Shown here piece after piece: positions 8,269-17,194 of a DNA stretch of 64,000 nucleotides (positions within the stretch are counted from its first letter, which is position 1; the number at the start of each line of letters is the position of its first letter). This DNA comes from CAYQQR01 sp964420035 (lineage in GTDB: Bacteria > Bacteroidota > Bacteroidia > Bacteroidales > SM23-62). The notes below the pieces were generated by a model. That model ran no database searches. It worked only from the letters and a program-made list of their open reading frames with translations, and had not been told where the DNA came from. Made by a program: the position numbers and the translations under genes. The DNA lies in assembly GCA_964420035.1 (NCBI GenBank), contig CAYQQR010000002.1, forward strand, positions 1 through 64,000, written 5' to 3'.

Positions 8269-8892
8269 ATGTGCAGGCTAAATTTCCGGCTGAAATACTT
8301 TCATAAGTCTTTGAAATTCAATCGCTACGTATTCGCTGCAATTTTATTCTCCAGTGGTATGGCAGGACCTTCCCATGCCCAGGAAAGGGATACGCTTATC
8401 ATGGAAAACATTGAAGAGGCATCCTATGATGAACTGCAGGATCATTCGCCCCAGAAAGCCGCCATGTATTCGGCGGTGCTTCCCGGCCTGGGTCAGATAT
8501 ACAATCGCGAATACTGGAAAGTTCCCATTGTATACGCCGGCTTTGGCGCCTTTGTCTATGCCATCATACGGAACGATAATCTTTACCAGGAAGCCAAGGA
8601 TGCCTATATCGTTCTTTCCGACGATAACCCGGAAAACGACCTGCTTGCCTATAACGGTGTCTATACCCTGCAGCAAGTGGAATTCATAAAGAATACGGTC
8701 AAGAACTGGCGTGATCTGAGCATTATCCTTACGGGGGCATTCTATGTGGTCCAGATCATCGATGCTACCGTAGATGCCTATATGCTTGACTTTGATATCA
8801 ACGAAGACTTAAGTATGAGGCTTGGCCCCTCTTTTCTGGATCCAAGGAAACAATTTGCTGCTCTGGGACTAAAATGTTGTGTTTATTTCTAG
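8269..8892 (+). CDS. DUF5683 domain envelope protein
   Basis: A 207-aa protein of a Bacteroidota family of unknown function. From the ATG at 8269 a hydrophobic segment ends near AGPSHAQ, a likely signal peptide. The central conserved block PQKAAMYSAVLPGLGQIYNREYWKVP, read here in parts (AMYSAVLPGLGQIYN from about residue 66), is typical, and two further hydrophobic stretches suggest membrane association. The in-frame upstream GTG/ATG codons lie inside parB. Its position directly after parB and ahead of mltD is a gene order I recall from many Bacteroidota, which hints at a role linked to the envelope during the cell cycle; this is inference. Confidence 0.8.
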   Translation: MCRLNFRLKYFHKSLKFNRYVFAAILFSSGMAGPSHAQERDTLIMENIEEASYDELQDHSPQKAAMYSAVLPGLGQIYNREYWKVPIVYAGFGAFVYAIIRNDNLYQEAKDAYIVLSDDNPENDLLAYNGVYTLQQVEFIKNTVKNWRDLSIILTGAFYVVQIIDATVDAYMLDFDINEDLSMRLGPSFLDPRKQFAALGLKCCVYF

Positions 8893-8932
8893 TTTTCGTT
8901 TTCTTTGTTCCGGTTGCATTTACACTTTAAGG

Positions 8933-10480
8933 ATGAACAGGATCATAGCATTGATCGCCCTATGGCTTTCATTTTCACCCCTGATACTGTGGGGGCAGGA
9001 GGACCAGGACTCCCCGGAAATTGTGACAAGTTTCGAGAACAACCTGGACAGCATGCTGAATCTTTGGTATGTTCAGCGTTCCATGGCACTGGAAGAATTA
9101 CCCCTGGATGAGGCCGGGGAAGGGGACAGCGCCTGGGCAAGCGACATTCCGGATTCTGTGTACATTGAAAGACTATCCCGGCTCCCTTCCATCATTCCCC
9201 TTTCCTATAATGATATCGTAAAAAGGTACATCGAGGTTTACACCCGGAAAAGGCGCCAGCAGGTGGAAGTCATGCTGGGTTTGTCCCAATATTATTTCCC
9301 CGTTTTTGAGGAGATCTTTGATTATTACGATATTCCATACGAACTGAAGTATTGCAGCATCATTGAATCGGCCCTGAATCCCAGGGCCGTATCGCGGGCC
9401 CGGGCGGTAGGGATGTGGCAGTTCATGTATGGTACGGGGCGCATGTACGATCTGACCATCAATTCTTATGTGGATGAGCGCCGTGACCCCGTGAAATCGA
9501 CCCATGCGGCCGCGCGTTTCATGAAGGATCTCTATAATATCTACCAGGATTGGCTCCTGGTGATCGCTGCCTACAATTGCGGTCCGGGTAACGTGAGCAA
9601 GGCCATCCGCCGTGCCGGCGGTAAAAAAGATTATTGGGATATATATCCTTTTCTGCCCAGGGAAACCCGCGGGCATGTGCCGGCCTTCATTGCGGCGGCC
9701 TATACCATGAATTACCATGAAGAGCACCAGTTGAATCCCAGGCAACTGGAACTACCCATACCCACCGATACCCTGAACATTACACAAAAATTGCATTTTA
9801 AACAGGTTTCCGAGGTTATGGGGATACCCGTAAAGGTGCTCCGCGACCTGAACCCGCAATACCGGCACGATATCGTGCCCGCGGATAACCCAGCTTTTTC
9901 CCTGAGGATCCCCATGGAATATGCCGCAAGCTTTATCGATCTCCAGGATTCTATCTTCGCTTTCAAAGATTCCAAATACCTCAAGGAGGAAATCGTCCGG
10001 AATCCTTCCTACTACACCAGGGGATATGTACCCACCCCCCCGGCAGGCGATTACACCCGGTTGCGGTATACGGTAAAATACGGGGACAACCTCGGTTTTA
10101 TAGCCAGCTGGTATAAGGTTGGTGTCTCCGACCTGAAATACTGGAACGGTTTGCGCGGAAACACCATCCGGGTGGGCCAAAAGCTTAATGTCTATGTTCC
10201 CAGTTCCGGGGCCGGTAAATACGAGAATATTGACGATATGACTTTCGCGGAAAAACAAAGAAGGATCGGTAAACCCGTTGAGCAGGCGACCGTAACTACG
10301 GAAATCAATCCTGGCTCGGGTGACTTCGTCTATTACAAAGTAAGAACAGGCGATACCATTTGGGACATAGCGAAAAAATTCCCGGGGGTCAGCGACAGGG
10401 ACATTATTCGGATCAATAACTTTTCAGATGTAAACAGGATAAAACCAGGTCAGGTGATCAGGATCAAAGTTAAAAGTTAA
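8933..10480 (+). CDS. mltD: Membrane-bound lytic murein transglycosylase D with LysM domains
   Basis: A 515-aa secreted enzyme that cleaves peptidoglycan glycan strands to 1,6-anhydro-muropeptides. A signal peptide covers residues 1-21 (ending ILWGQ). The goose-lysozyme-like SLT domain runs from about 120 to 260, with catalytic E145 in IIESALNP and the downstream GMWQFM and AAYNCGPGNV motifs. Two LysM peptidoglycan-binding domains follow at about 376-422 (YTVKYGDNL) and 466-513 (YYKVRTGDTIWDIAKKF). The ATG at 8933 is chosen because the ORF upstream overlaps the previous gene. It is followed after 29 bp by the SGNH gene, suggesting a wall-modifying cluster. Confidence 0.93.
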   Translation: MNRIIALIALWLSFSPLILWGQEDQDSPEIVTSFENNLDSMLNLWYVQRSMALEELPLDEAGEGDSAWASDIPDSVYIERLSRLPSIIPLSYNDIVKRYIEVYTRKRRQQVEVMLGLSQYYFPVFEEIFDYYDIPYELKYCSIIESALNPRAVSRARAVGMWQFMYGTGRMYDLTINSYVDERRDPVKSTHAAARFMKDLYNIYQDWLLVIAAYNCGPGNVSKAIRRAGGKKDYWDIYPFLPRETRGHVPAFIAAAYTMNYHEEHQLNPRQLELPIPTDTLNITQKLHFKQVSEVMGIPVKVLRDLNPQYRHDIVPADNPAFSLRIPMEYAASFIDLQDSIFAFKDSKYLKEEIVRNPSYYTRGYVPTPPAGDYTRLRYTVKYGDNLGFIASWYKVGVSDLKYWNGLRGNTIRVGQKLNVYVPSSGAGKYENIDDMTFAEKQRRIGKPVEQATVTTEINPGSGDFVYYKVRTGDTIWDIAKKFPGVSDRDIIRINNFSDVNRIKPGQVIRIKVKS

Positions 10481-10509
10481 TCCCCTGAACTTTCGGGGGG
10501 AACTGAGCT

Positions 10510-12009
10510 ATGAAACCTTACCAGATATTGATATTTATTCTTTCAGTACTGCTCTTACTGTTCATACTCAGTATTTTCTTTCCCAAGGACGGCATCAGGC
10601 TGGGGCATGAGGTTGAATTACGCTTCGTTACCCTCGATGAGATACTGGAGAAGGATACCATCCAATATGCAGATATTTCATCCATTTTAGAATATTCCGG
10701 GGTTCTCAATGATTCGGTGATGGAAGCGGAAATGACGGTTGGCTTCGATCCGGATTCCATCCCTCGGGACACCGTCCGGGCCAACCGGGACAGTCTGCGG
10801 GCCAGGATCCACTCCATTGAATTTGCAGGCAATGACCCCTCCATTCTCTACCCGGCATTCGAGTCCATGGAAACTGCCCTTACCACGAACAAACTTGTGC
10901 GTATATTGCATTACGGGGATTCCCAGATCGAAGGGGACCGGATTACCTCATTTGTCAGGAACCGGCTGCAAAAACAGTTCGGGGGAAGCGGTGTCGGACT
11001 CCTGCCCCTGGTTTCCCTTTACGGGTACCAACTGTCCATCAGGCAGGAAGCTTCCGACAACTGGCTGCGCTATACGGCTTTCGGCAATGTGGATACCACC
11101 CTGGACCATAACAGGTATGGCCCCCTGGCTTCCTTTGTTCGTTTTTGTCCGTACCCGGCCGATTCCCTCATTCAGGACAGCGTGGAATACGAGGCCTGGG
11201 TAAGCTGGTCGCGGTTAAAAAATACCTATCGCCTGGCCCAGACCTTCCGGGAGGCGCACCTGTATTATTCCAATAATCAGGAGCCTTTTTATATCCGCAT
11301 TTTCGGGGATGATGTGCTGATCGATTCTGCGGAATGTGCTACCACGGAAGAGCCTGCCGTACAACGCTGGCAATTTGAACACAGCCCCGAAAACCTGAAG
11401 ATGCATTTCAGGGGAAGGTCCAGCCCCGACTTTTACGGGATCGCCCTGGATCACAGCCATGGGGTGGCAGTGGACAATATAGCCCTCAGGGGAAGTGCGG
11501 GTCTGGTCTTTACAAAAATGGATGCAGAACTGCTGGGCAGCCTGTACAGGAACATGAACGTAAAGATGATCATCCTGCAGTTCGGGGGAAATGTGGTTCC
11601 TTATATTGAAGAGAATTATGATTACTATGAGCGCTGGTTTTTTGAACAGTTGGAAAGGATCAGGCAGGTTGCTCCCGGTGTGCCCGTGGTGGTGATCGGT
11701 GTAGCGGACATGTCGGTTAAGGAAAGGGATAAATATATAACCTACCCGAACCTGGAAGATGTAAGGGACGCCCTGAAATCTGCAACTCTTAAAGCCGGGT
11801 TCGCCTATTGGGACATGTATGAGGCCATGGGAGGAAACAACAGCATGCCCAGCTGGGTACATGCACAACCCTCGCTGGCTACATCCGATTTCGTCCATTT
11901 TAACCACCGGGGAGCCCGGGTGATCGCCGAAATGTTCTACAATGCCCTCTTTTTTGAATATACGCGGTATAAAGAAAACAAAACGCAACTGGCTGCCAGA
12001 GACCGTTAA
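10510..12009 (+). CDS. SGNH/GDSL-family esterase, membrane anchored
   Basis: A 499-aa protein with one N-terminal membrane helix (residues 5-24) and an extracytoplasmic catalytic region. Block I GDSQIEGD is at 136-143 with nucleophile S138; LQFGGN near residue 357 is block III; the catalytic DxxH is D460-F-V-H463 in SDFVHFNHRG. Family members de-acylate or O-acylate sugars. The MBOAT acyltransferase gene starts 72 bp downstream and mltD lies upstream; together they look like an O-acetylation module for peptidoglycan or an exported glycan, with the SGNH protein acting as transferase or esterase. The substrate is inferred from context only. Confidence 0.85.
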   Translation: MKPYQILIFILSVLLLLFILSIFFPKDGIRLGHEVELRFVTLDEILEKDTIQYADISSILEYSGVLNDSVMEAEMTVGFDPDSIPRDTVRANRDSLRARIHSIEFAGNDPSILYPAFESMETALTTNKLVRILHYGDSQIEGDRITSFVRNRLQKQFGGSGVGLLPLVSLYGYQLSIRQEASDNWLRYTAFGNVDTTLDHNRYGPLASFVRFCPYPADSLIQDSVEYEAWVSWSRLKNTYRLAQTFREAHLYYSNNQEPFYIRIFGDDVLIDSAECATTEEPAVQRWQFEHSPENLKMHFRGRSSPDFYGIALDHSHGVAVDNIALRGSAGLVFTKMDAELLGSLYRNMNVKMIILQFGGNVVPYIEENYDYYERWFFEQLERIRQVAPGVPVVVIGVADMSVKERDKYITYPNLEDVRDALKSATLKAGFAYWDMYEAMGGNNSMPSWVHAQPSLATSDFVHFNHRGARVIAEMFYNALFFEYTRYKENKTQLAARDR

Positions 12010-12081
12010 TGATGAGGTGCGGAGTGCTTTCATGGATGATTAATCAGATCATCGGCGGGCTTTTGCCGGAAACGCGGGACC

Positions 12082-13599
12082 ATGATCGAAAATCTCAAGG
12101 AAATCTTCCTTTATTCAGAGAAAGCGCCCCTGCTTTTTACCCGTTTGTATTTCTGGCTCTTCCTGGCTGTCGTTACGGCCATCTATTCGGTCCTCTACAA
12201 GAAAAGGGTCCTGCGCAACGCCTACCTCTTTCTGATCAGTCTTTTCTTTTATTACAAGTCCAGCGGCTTTTTCTTTTTCCTGCTTGTTTTTTCCACTTTT
12301 TCAGATTATTTCCTGGGCCTCGGAATCTATCATGCAAAGAAAAAGCCCTGGAAGAAAGCCTGGATGATCACCTCGGTGGTGATCAACCTGAGCCTGTTGT
12401 CTTATTTCAAATATGCCTACTTTTTCACCGATCTCCTGAACCAGACTTTCCAGTCCGATATCCAGGTGATCAACGTGCTGGCCCTTTGGTCCAACCAGCT
12501 CACGGGAACCCATTTCGACATCAGCAGGATCTTCCTGCCCGTGGGCATCTCCTTTTTCACCTTCCAGACCATCAGCTATTCGGTGGATATATTCCGGGGA
12601 AAGGTCGAACCCGTGCGCAACATCGTCGATTTCGGGTTCTATGTTTCCTTTTTTCCCCAACTGGTGGCCGGACCCATTGTCCGGGCCTCCGAATTTGTTC
12701 CCCAGCTCTACAAAAAATACCTGCTTACCCGGGAGGAATTCGGTTTCGCCCTTTTCATGATCCTCAAAGGCTTATTCAAGAAATTGGTGCTGGGTGACTA
12801 CCTGGCAGTGAATTTCATCGACCGGGTATTCGACAGTCCCACCCTATACAGCGGTTTCGAGAACCTGATGGCCCTGTATGGCTATTCCCTCCAGGTGTAT
12901 TGCGACTTTTCCGGTTACACGGATATGGCCATCGGGGTGGCTCTTTTACTGGGATTTCGCCTGCCAAAGAATTTCAATTCACCCTATAAGGCAACTTCGG
13001 TTGGAGATTTCTGGCGCCGCTGGCACATGTCCCTTTCTTCCTGGCTCAAAGACTACCTCTATATCCCCCTGGGCGGGAACCGCTACGGGAAACTGCGGAC
13101 CAACATCAACCTGATGATCACCATGTTACTCGGGGGGCTGTGGCACGGTGCCGATTTGAAATTCATCATGTGGGGCGGGCTCAACGGGCTCGGACTGGTG
13201 GTCTATAAATTCTGGAAAAAGATCAGTCCCTATGAAAACAAGAAAGGCATCCTGGTGCACTTCTGGAAGATCTTCATCACCTTCAACTTCATCACCTTCA
13301 CCCGTATCTGGTTCCGGGCCGATGATATGGATCGGGTCAACGGGATGCTATACCAGTTAAGTCATAACCTGAGCTTCGATGTCGCCTGGCGGGTGATTAC
13401 ATCCTATTGGCTGGTCTTTGCGGTGATGGTATTCGGCTACGTCGTTCACTGGCTGCCCACCGGTTTCAAGAACCGGTACATGAACTGGTTCATCCAAATG
13501 CCTTACTGGGCCCAGGTGGTGGTTTCAGCCGTGACCGTTTTTCTGATCTATCAATCCCAGACTTCGGATTTACAGCCGTTTATTTATTTCCAGTTTTAG
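12082..13599 (+). CDS. MBOAT-family O-acyltransferase (AlgI-like)
   Basis: A 505-aa polytopic protein of the membrane-bound O-acyltransferase family that moves acyl groups across the membrane onto extracellular polysaccharide. Characteristic blocks are VGISFFTFQTISYSVDIFRG (from residue 154), FFPQLVAGPIVR, YCDFSGYTDMAIG, FWRRWHMSLSSWLKDYLYIPLGG and the catalytic-histidine segment LLGGLWHGAD near 352. It pairs with the SGNH protein upstream, as in alginate and peptidoglycan O-acetylation loci. An in-frame-shifted ORF starting at 12009 is a shadow. The 3' end overlaps the convergent DUF2079 gene by 20 bp. Confidence 0.92.
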   Translation: MIENLKEIFLYSEKAPLLFTRLYFWLFLAVVTAIYSVLYKKRVLRNAYLFLISLFFYYKSSGFFFFLLVFSTFSDYFLGLGIYHAKKKPWKKAWMITSVVINLSLLSYFKYAYFFTDLLNQTFQSDIQVINVLALWSNQLTGTHFDISRIFLPVGISFFTFQTISYSVDIFRGKVEPVRNIVDFGFYVSFFPQLVAGPIVRASEFVPQLYKKYLLTREEFGFALFMILKGLFKKLVLGDYLAVNFIDRVFDSPTLYSGFENLMALYGYSLQVYCDFSGYTDMAIGVALLLGFRLPKNFNSPYKATSVGDFWRRWHMSLSSWLKDYLYIPLGGNRYGKLRTNINLMITMLLGGLWHGADLKFIMWGGLNGLGLVVYKFWKKISPYENKKGILVHFWKIFITFNFITFTRIWFRADDMDRVNGMLYQLSHNLSFDVAWRVITSYWLVFAVMVFGYVVHWLPTGFKNRYMNWFIQMPYWAQVVVSAVTVFLIYQSQTSDLQPFIYFQF

Positions 13600-15532
13600 G
13601 CTCGGGAAACGAAAGGTTGTAAAAACAAAGTGAATGAACTGCAATACCGATGGTTGAGCGATTCTCAATATGAACGTGAACACCCTTTCCGTTGTATCCC
13701 GGGGGTACCAAAAATTGATGATCCAGCAGGGGAGCCTTCAGGGTATCTTTGACAAGGACACTATTGGAGTTCCAGTATCTCATTCCCTCATTACCTGAAA
13801 TGATCATCCCGGCATCGACATCCTTACTGATCTCTGCGGTAATTTTGTAATAGCCCTCCGGATCAGGGGGATAAAAAATACCAAAGTAGGTTGATCCTCC
13901 TGCCGGCAGCGTATCAGTAGATCCTGATATAAAAAGATGACCGGCCTTTTCATCAACCGGGAGTGGTTGGTCAAAACGGATTTCCAAAAGTTTGTCCTGT
14001 ACCAACTGAGCACTATCGTACCTGAGGATTGGTGGAATCTCCATAATGCGTTCGAATACATGGATTTCTTCGGAACCGTAGCGTGTAGTGCAGTAAGCTG
14101 AGCTTTTGCACAGTGCCAGGTAGTAATCGTATTCACGGTAATCAGAGGGCCACCGGTTTGCCCTGGCGGGCAGCAGCAAAATATATCTGGCCTTTTCAAT
14201 ACCGTAGGGAAAAGTGAAAACGGTATCCCGGAAGGCAAGGTGAGAAACCAGCGGAGAATGAGCAATCAGCGACTGCTGGTCCGGTATGGACCTTATCCCC
14301 TTCCTTAGCTCCTTCCTGTTATAATCGCACCGGTAGTGTTCGGATGAATAAAATTTCACCCTGTCCGCATCATAATAAGGGTATGCCTGTTTATCTATTT
14401 TCAGTAAGCTTATCGTTATAGTCATCAGCAGAATAACGGGCAGACTGATTGTTCTTATTTTCTTTCTGATTCTGTTGTCCTGCATCCATTCAATAAGCAC
14501 CAAAGCGAGGACGGGGGCAAATTCAATGGAATAATGTGCTGAAATACCCCATTTACTGGGTAAATCATGATACAATTTCTGAAAAATAAGAGGCAACACC
14601 ATGAGCAGGTATACCGGACGGTAGAAAAGCAACCAACCTCCCGACAGGATCAATACCAGAAGAAACTCGGTCTTGATATTATCATACACGGGATTGCCGT
14701 GGTGGTTCATGAAAAGCATTTTTAATGCATAAAAAGGCTTTGTGATCATGGTACTGAAGGCCTCGGCTATTGAATCTCCTAACACGTCATATTGGAAATG
14801 GAAGTAATCATAGTTTGGCCCTGACAGGGCAGGCATAACATAGTTCAGTATTACCACAAAGTAAAGCAGTGCAAAGAATGATAAAATGGGAAGTATGATT
14901 CTGTACATTTTATCATGCCTGAAAAATCTGATGAAAAGGCCCAGGCTGACAAAAAACATCCAGAAAGCCAGGTTTTCTTTACCGGTGATGACAAGAACAA
15001 AGAACAATACCACCGGGAACCATTTTTTCCGTAGCAGGTAATAAACGAACCAGGGTAAAAACATGGCCCCTACAACATTATCATGGTAATCAAATCCGAG
15101 GGCGAAATAAATGCCCCAAAGAGAAAAGAAATAGATCGATATAAGCAATGCCGTTGAATGACTCCCGGTCTGCATTTTACCTATCCTGTAAATACCCGTT
15201 CCGCCAAAGAGTATTGCCAGAATCTGGAAGATCAAAAGGTTGTAGGTGCCGAAAATATGAAGGAATGGGGCAAAATAAAGCGGTGGCAGTGAGAAATGAT
15301 CGCCCAATTTGTTTTCAATAGGCGGAATGATCAGGAAGTTATGATTCCATCGAAAATGAACATAATCATAGATCTCGTTATTCTTGATTCCCAGATCCCA
15401 GGCAAAAGTTTGAAAATTATAATGGTTAACGAGAGAGATGGCTGCATAGATGAGACAGAAAAGCACCAGAACGAAGATCAAAGAGTAATTGATACGGTGG
15501 TTTATATGTATATCCATTTGCCTGGGGATCAC
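13580..15532 (-). CDS. DUF2079 multi-spanning membrane protein
   Basis: A 650-aa protein with roughly 10-12 transmembrane segments in its first 400 residues and a soluble beta-rich C-terminal part. The early extracytoplasmic loop has the DUF2079 pattern WDLGIKNNEIYDY followed by LGDHFSLPPLYFAP, similar in layout to the acidic loop of GT-C glycosyltransferases, and YHDN near residue 155 is conserved. DUF2079 proteins are presumed lipid-linked-sugar glycosyltransferases, but I know of no proven reaction. A second ATG lies five codons in. The gene lies among GT2, methyltransferase and GT39 genes. Confidence 0.75.
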   Translation of the reverse strand: MIPRQMDIHINHRINYSLIFVLVLFCLIYAAISLVNHYNFQTFAWDLGIKNNEIYDYVHFRWNHNFLIIPPIENKLGDHFSLPPLYFAPFLHIFGTYNLLIFQILAILFGGTGIYRIGKMQTGSHSTALLISIYFFSLWGIYFALGFDYHDNVVGAMFLPWFVYYLLRKKWFPVVLFFVLVITGKENLAFWMFFVSLGLFIRFFRHDKMYRIILPILSFFALLYFVVILNYVMPALSGPNYDYFHFQYDVLGDSIAEAFSTMITKPFYALKMLFMNHHGNPVYDNIKTEFLLVLILSGGWLLFYRPVYLLMVLPLIFQKLYHDLPSKWGISAHYSIEFAPVLALVLIEWMQDNRIRKKIRTISLPVILLMTITISLLKIDKQAYPYYDADRVKFYSSEHYRCDYNRKELRKGIRSIPDQQSLIAHSPLVSHLAFRDTVFTFPYGIEKARYILLLPARANRWPSDYREYDYYLALCKSSAYCTTRYGSEEIHVFERIMEIPPILRYDSAQLVQDKLLEIRFDQPLPVDEKAGHLFISGSTDTLPAGGSTYFGIFYPPDPEGYYKITAEISKDVDAGMIISGNEGMRYWNSNSVLVKDTLKAPLLDHQFLVPPGYNGKGVHVHIENRSTIGIAVHSLCFYNLSFPEPKTGNK

Positions 15533-15578
15533 TCAGATTTCATTCTGTTGATCGGATTATTTTTTAAAAAAATGTTGA

Positions 15579-16175
15579 TTATTTACATGCGGCAAAGATC
15601 CAGGGTAAAACCCTATATATTCGCCCAACATGGAAATATTTGCTTAACATGGCAGATAATGATCCCTTGTTGAAATGCTGCAGGTGACCGGGGGTGTTCC
15701 CCAGGGCATTCCAATATTTCAGCCGCATGATATTCAAAATGCGCCACAACGGTTCATGGGGTACCGTGATGATCAGCCGCTTGAATGTCAGCCAGCTGAT
15801 CTCCTGTAATGCTTTTTCGGGTTGGTCCAGGTGTTCCAGGACCTCCGAGAGAATGACCAGGTCATAGGGTTCATGGGTAAAACTTTTCAGGTCGTAGGCA
15901 TTGGCGACTTCAAAGTTCACACCGGGGCAGTTCCCGCGGGCTTCTTCAATGATCTCCCCGTTGATGTCCAGGCCCCGGTATTGGACCCCGGGGAAATGTT
16001 CCAGGATCTTCGCGGCCAGCAATCCTTCCCCGCAACCCACTTCCAGTATGACCCGGTGATCCCCGTCGCGGATCTCCCGGATGAGATTTCTGAAAAATCC
16101 CCGCATGAGTCTGCGATACACCGGGTTTCCCGTATGGTACTTATCGAAAACGTTGCCGGTGATCACTTCTTCCAT
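15579..16175 (-). CDS. Class I SAM-dependent methyltransferase
   Basis: A 198-aa Rossmann-fold methyltransferase. Motif I is VILEVGCGEGLLAAKIL near residue 42 with the GxGxG loop, the acidic residue binding the ribose is in GLDIN near 69, and DLVILSEVLEHL near 105 is the motif IV region. The substrate is not deducible. It overlaps the end of the upstream GT2 gene by 13 bp, so the two are surely co-transcribed; a role in modifying a glycan or lipid carrier is possible. Confidence 0.85.
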   Translation of the reverse strand: MEEVITGNVFDKYHTGNPVYRRLMRGFFRNLIREIRDGDHRVILEVGCGEGLLAAKILEHFPGVQYRGLDINGEIIEEARGNCPGVNFEVANAYDLKSFTHEPYDLVILSEVLEHLDQPEKALQEISWLTFKRLIITVPHEPLWRILNIMRLKYWNALGNTPGHLQHFNKGSLSAMLSKYFHVGRIYRVLPWIFAACK

Positions 16176-17104
16176 TTGGCCTCTTTCATGAAGATCAATA
16201 ATTTCTCGAGCAGTTTCCGGTTCATGCTGATCAGGTCGGCCATGATGCCGAAGATGATGACCAGGAAACCGATGATCAGGAAGGTGGTGGAGAAGATCAG
16301 GGACTGGATGTGTCCTTCCCCGCCTTCCGTGAAATAAAAATAGAGGAACCTCCCGAAACCGATCAGCCCGGGCAGGATCAGGATGATGCCCAGGGTGGTG
16401 AATACCCGCAGGGCCCGGTAGGTGGAGTAGACCCGGATGAGGGTGCGCAGCTGGTTGGAGATGAAATGGCCGATCCCTTTGAACAGCCTTGATTTCCTGA
16501 GTTTCTTATTGGTCTGTACGGGCACGGAGACAATACGCAGCCTTTGATTTCCGAGCTGGATGAGATTTTCAATGGTATAGGAGAACTCGGTCAGGATGTT
16601 GATCTTCATGGCCGTATCCCGTGTATAGGCCCTGAACCCGCTGACCGTATCCCTGATGTTTGTTTTTGAAAGCCTTCGTATTAAACTGCTGCCCGCTTTC
16701 TGAAGCTTCTTCTTGGTCCAGCTGAAATGCTGGATGGTATCGGTCTGGCGGTCCCCCACCACCATGTCGGCCTGTCCGTCGATGATAGGGCGCACCAGTT
16801 TCTCTATGTCCGGTCCGTAATACTGGTTATCCCCGTCGGTATTCACAATGATGTCGGCACCCAGTTCCAGGGATTTTTCCAGGCCTGCTTCAAACGCCCG
16901 GGCCAGTCCGCGGTTATTCTTCAGGGGCAAAATATGGCTTACCCCCAGAGCTTTGGCAACTTCAAGGGTTTTATCCGTACTGCCGTCGTCAATGACCAGG
17001 GTCTCGATCTGATCAATACCTTCTATCTTTTTTGGGAGATCCACATAAGTGACCGGGAGGGTTTTTTCTTCGTTGTAGCAGGGTATTTGAATGATCAGTT
17101 TCAT
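16163..17104 (-). CDS. GT2 glycosyltransferase with C-terminal membrane helices
   Basis: A 313-aa GT-A fold glycosyltransferase of the polyprenyl-phosphate/DPM-synthase type. IIQIPCYNEEKTLP at the N-terminus, VIDDGSTDKT near 38, and the metal-binding TDGDNQY near 90 are diagnostic. Two hydrophobic segments near residues 235-255 and 270-295 anchor it to the membrane. It probably loads a sugar onto a polyprenyl phosphate that GT-C enzymes nearby could use. It forms an overlapping pair with the methyltransferase. Confidence 0.87.
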   Translation of the reverse strand: MKLIIQIPCYNEEKTLPVTYVDLPKKIEGIDQIETLVIDDGSTDKTLEVAKALGVSHILPLKNNRGLARAFEAGLEKSLELGADIIVNTDGDNQYYGPDIEKLVRPIIDGQADMVVGDRQTDTIQHFSWTKKKLQKAGSSLIRRLSKTNIRDTVSGFRAYTRDTAMKINILTEFSYTIENLIQLGNQRLRIVSVPVQTNKKLRKSRLFKGIGHFISNQLRTLIRVYSTYRALRVFTTLGIILILPGLIGFGRFLYFYFTEGGEGHIQSLIFSTTFLIIGFLVIIFGIMADLISMNRKLLEKLLIFMKEAKWKK

Positions 17105-17177
17105 CAGAGCAAGATTCGAAATGCTAAATAACTCAATTGCAGGAAATAATAAAAAAAAAAGAAATATTTAAGTTTGA

Positions 17178-17185
17178 TATCTTTA
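17178..17185 (+). promoter_or_regulatory. Candidate -7 element TATCTTTA close to ATG
   Basis: It matches TAnnTTT(G) with a terminal A and ends only 9 bp before the ATG at 17195, so the mRNA would be nearly leaderless. No TTG lies at the proper distance. Confidence 0.35.
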
Positions 17186-17194
17186 CTTTTTCCC

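Noticed and set aside
6421..8892. parS site near parAB
   Set aside because: I looked for the TGTTnCACGTGnAACA palindrome throughout the window and found no acceptable match; CACGTG near 20430 lies in coding DNA and lacks the flanks.
12009..12797. 262-codon frame overlapping the MBOAT gene on the same strand
   Set aside because: Its translation is proline- and histidine-rich without family features, whereas the other frame encodes all MBOAT blocks.
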